Under the pieces are notes generated by a model. That model made no database searches, had not been told where the DNA came from, and saw only the letters and a list, made by a program, of their open reading frames with translations. A program made the position numbers and the translations under genes. Positions 14,247 to 15,827 of a stretch of 15,827 nucleotides of DNA are shown here, in pieces. Source of the stretch: Acidimicrobiia bacterium (GTDB lineage: Bacteria > Actinomycetota > Acidimicrobiia > IMCC26256 > PALSA-555); NCBI GenBank assembly GCA_022865365.1, contig JALHSW010000119.1:1-15827 (forward strand), written 5' to 3'. How positions within the stretch are numbered: the stretch's first letter is position 1; the number at the start of each line of letters is the position of its first letter.

Positions 14247-15202
14247 ACCCGAAGCGCGTCGAGCACCCTCGCGCACGCAAGACCGTCGGCGAACGTCGGG
14301 ACTCCCGGCGGCGCCACCCCGTCCTCGACCGCGTTGCGCACAACCACGGCCCAGCGCCGCATCGGCTCGGTGTGCGGATCGCCCTCAGGCGCGGGACGCT
14401 CTCGTTCCTCCCGGCTGCCGTCGGCCCGGCGCAGCACGACGCGCTGCTCCCCCACACACTCGAGCACGCCCTCGTCGCCGGCGATGACCAGCCGCGGGGC
14501 AATGTTCGTCGGCGCCGCGAAGCTCGTGTCGATCGACACGGTCACCCCTCCCTCGAGCGTGAGCCACGCCGAGAACGAGTCCTCGGCGTCGCAGACCTGC
14601 GGGATGCCTCTCGGGTCCGCGCGCTCGGGCACGACGGTTCGACACTCCCCGCGGGCCTCGACGACCTCGCCGAAGATCCAACGCAGCGCATCGACGGCGT
14701 GCGACCCCCACGCACCCAGCCAGCCGCCCCCCGTCGAGCGCTCGAAGAGCCAGCCGTAGGGCCGCAGCGGAACCCGCGACCCGGCGCTCAGGTGCGTCCA
14801 CGTGACGTGCTCGGGCCGGCCCACCGCGCCGTCGCGCACCATCTCGCGCACCAGCTCCCGTATCGGGTGGCACCGGAACTCGAAGTTGACCAGGTGTGTG
14901 CATTCGGCGGCCTCGGCCGCGCCGAAGAGCGCCTCGGCCTCCCCGGCATTCACCCCGAAGGGCTTGTCGCACAGGACCGCATGGCCGGCCACGAGCGCCC
15001 GCCGCACGTGCGAGACATGCAGGTAGGGCGGAGAGTGGACCGACACGAGGTCGAGGTCGAGGCGGTCGCACAGGTTCGCGACGTCGGCGTCGTTGCGAGC
15101 CGACACGACCTCGACAACCTCACACCCGTCGGTCGCGGCAAACGCGGGTGCAACCACCCTCCGACCGAAGCCGGTCCCGATCACGCCGACGCGCACCGTC
15201 AC
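14240..15202 (-). CDS. Gfo/Idh/MocA family NAD(P)-dependent oxidoreductase
   Basis: A 320-residue two-domain oxidoreductase. The N-terminal Rossmann fold opens with VGVIGTGFGRR (5–15). CDKPF (78–82) is the EKP-type motif with Lys80. GGGWLGAWGSH (158–168) corresponds to the family's GG-x-L-x-D-x-G-x-H segment, with His168 kept and Asp171 following. The catalytic-region Asp before that His appears as Ala164. Many members use NAD(P)H on sugars or inositols; I cannot name the substrate. GTG at 15200–15202 is favoured over GTG 15194–15196 because GGGGGAG lies upstream at suitable spacing. It starts 4 bp after the stop of the membrane protein gene, so the two form a unit. It is convergent with the cyclase gene. 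Confidence 0.9.
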   Translation of the reverse strand: MTVRVGVIGTGFGRRVVAPAFAATDGCEVVEVVSARNDADVANLCDRLDLDLVSVHSPPYLHVSHVRRALVAGHAVLCDKPFGVNAGEAEALFGAAEAAECTHLVNFEFRCHPIRELVREMVRDGAVGRPEHVTWTHLSAGSRVPLRPYGWLFERSTGGGWLGAWGSHAVDALRWIFGEVVEARGECRTVVPERADPRGIPQVCDAEDSFSAWLTLEGGVTVSIDTSFAAPTNIAPRLVIAGDEGVLECVGEQRVVLRRADGSREERERPAPEGDPHTEPMRRWAVVVRNAVEDGVAPPGVPTFADGLACARVLDALRVV

Positions 15203-15206
15203 CGCG

Positions 15207-15812
15207 TTACTCCCCCACCGTCGCGGTCGGGTCGGGATCGATGCCGCCGACGCCGAGGTGGAGGCGGGCGAGGAACCAGTGGCCGAGCGGACCGATGCCG
15301 AACGCGAACAGCACCGTGCCGACCCCGACGTCGCCACCGAGCGCCCAGCCGATGGCCAACGCGGCGAGTTCGAGCAGGGTGCGCACCGCCCAGAGCGGGA
15401 AGCCCTTGGCCGCGATGCCGGTCATCAGCCCGTCGCGCGGCCCCGGCCCGAGCCCGGCGCCGATGTAGAGCCCGATGCCGAGCGCGGTCACGACGATGCC
15501 GCCGAGCAGCATCGGCCAGCGCAGCGCCAGCTCGTCGGGTGCGTCGATGAGGTGCAGCCCCGCGTCGACGACGAAACCGACGGTCAGGGTGTTGATGAGT
15601 GTGCCGATGCCGAAGCGCTGCCCGAGCGGGATCCACGCCACGAGGATGACCAGGCCGAGGAGCACGACCACGACGCCGAACGACAGACCGGTGACGTCGG
15701 CCAGCCCTTGGTGCAGCACGTCGTAGGGGCTCACGCCCAGACGAGCCTGGATGATGAGGGTCACGCCGAAGCCGAGCACGATGATCCCGGCGAGGAGCCG
15801 CGGCACGCGCAC
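15207..15812 (-). CDS. YczE/YitT-like integral membrane protein, start possibly beyond the window
   Basis: About 201 residues are seen, with five or six hydrophobic segments (near 5–22, 43–62, 69–88, 100–119, 140–158 and 161–182). ARLGVSPYDVLHQGLADVTG (23–42) and GLGPGPRDGLMTG (120–132) are the two half-repeat signatures of the YczE/YyaS/YitT membrane family, which suggests an internal duplication. Function in this family is poorly defined; some relatives affect small-molecule resistance or transport. Its product lies in the cytoplasmic membrane. The start taken is GTG 15810–15812, which gives a typical N-terminus, but the frame remains open to the last base of the window (15827), so a start further right is possible. 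It precedes the Gfo/Idh/MocA gene by 4 bp. Confidence 0.82.
   Translation of the reverse strand: MRVPRLLAGIIVLGFGVTLIIQARLGVSPYDVLHQGLADVTGLSFGVVVVLLGLVILVAWIPLGQRFGIGTLINTLTVGFVVDAGLHLIDAPDELALRWPMLLGGIVVTALGIGLYIGAGLGPGPRDGLMTGIAAKGFPLWAVRTLLELAALAIGWALGGDVGVGTVLFAFGIGPLGHWFLARLHLGVGGIDPDPTATVGE
15210..15216 (-). promoter_or_regulatory. Shine-Dalgarno site of the Gfo/Idh/MocA gene
   Basis: GGGGGAG on the minus strand, seven bases before the GTG at 15202 and overlapping the last codons of the upstream gene. It supports the start used here. Confidence 0.6.
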
Positions 15813-15827
15813 CCGCAGCTCAGCGAG

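Noticed and set aside
1..15827. CRISPR arrays, tRNA or rRNA genes, insertion sequences, phage genes
   Set aside because: Read on both strands, I saw no spaced repeats, cloverleaf-like sequence, transposase or integrase motifs.

Overview
The window is about 15.8 kb of uniformly GC-rich DNA with tightly packed genes, many GTG starts, 1–4 bp overlaps between operon partners, and a predicted F420-dependent enzyme of the mycobacterial Rv0121 type. This points to a chromosomal segment of a high-GC actinomycete; an Acidimicrobiia-like lineage is a guess from gene content. I see no tRNA, rRNA, CRISPR, insertion sequence or phage gene, and no gene-free stretch over about 100 bases.

Left edge (1–1311, + strand): the C-terminal end of a beta-lactamase-fold serine hydrolase, then a secreted protein with two YHYH motifs. 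A small hairpin separates it from the convergent operon to its right.

Centre (1312–9440, − strand): a long colinear gene set, read right to left. It is mobA (molybdopterin guanylyltransferase), fdhD (sulfurtransferase/insertase for formate dehydrogenase), fdsG, fdsB and fdsA, followed by two tandem inositol-monophosphatase-family genes. The fds genes encode a soluble NAD+-linked molybdenum or tungsten formate dehydrogenase. Electrons would pass from the bis-MGD centre in FdsA through its chain of FeS clusters to FMN and NAD+ in FdsB, with FdsG supplying a further 2Fe-2S cluster. mobA and fdhD supply cofactor maturation, so the enzyme and two of its dedicated maturation proteins are encoded together. 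The C-terminal ~69 residues of FdsA look like the normally separate delta subunit FdsD, fused in frame. A 17-bp exact tandem duplication sits at the fdhD/fdsG junction.

Right of centre (9441–10656): a short divergent gap holding two perfect palindromes, a predicted F420-dependent PPOX-fold protein (+), a small membrane-anchored protein (−) and a pterin-4a-carbinolamine dehydratase (−).

Right (10759–15827): a 1156-residue signalling protein (+) combining a zinc ribbon, a class III adenylyl cyclase domain, a STAND-type ATPase and TPR-like repeats. Convergent to it is a two-gene unit (−) of a YczE-type membrane protein and a Gfo/Idh/MocA-type oxidoreductase. The membrane protein frame stays open to the window edge.

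The formate dehydrogenase operon is the main metabolic system. I found no convincing wholly new system; the most unusual points are the FdsA–FdsD fusion, the rearranged maturation-first gene order, the junction duplication and the paired palindromes.
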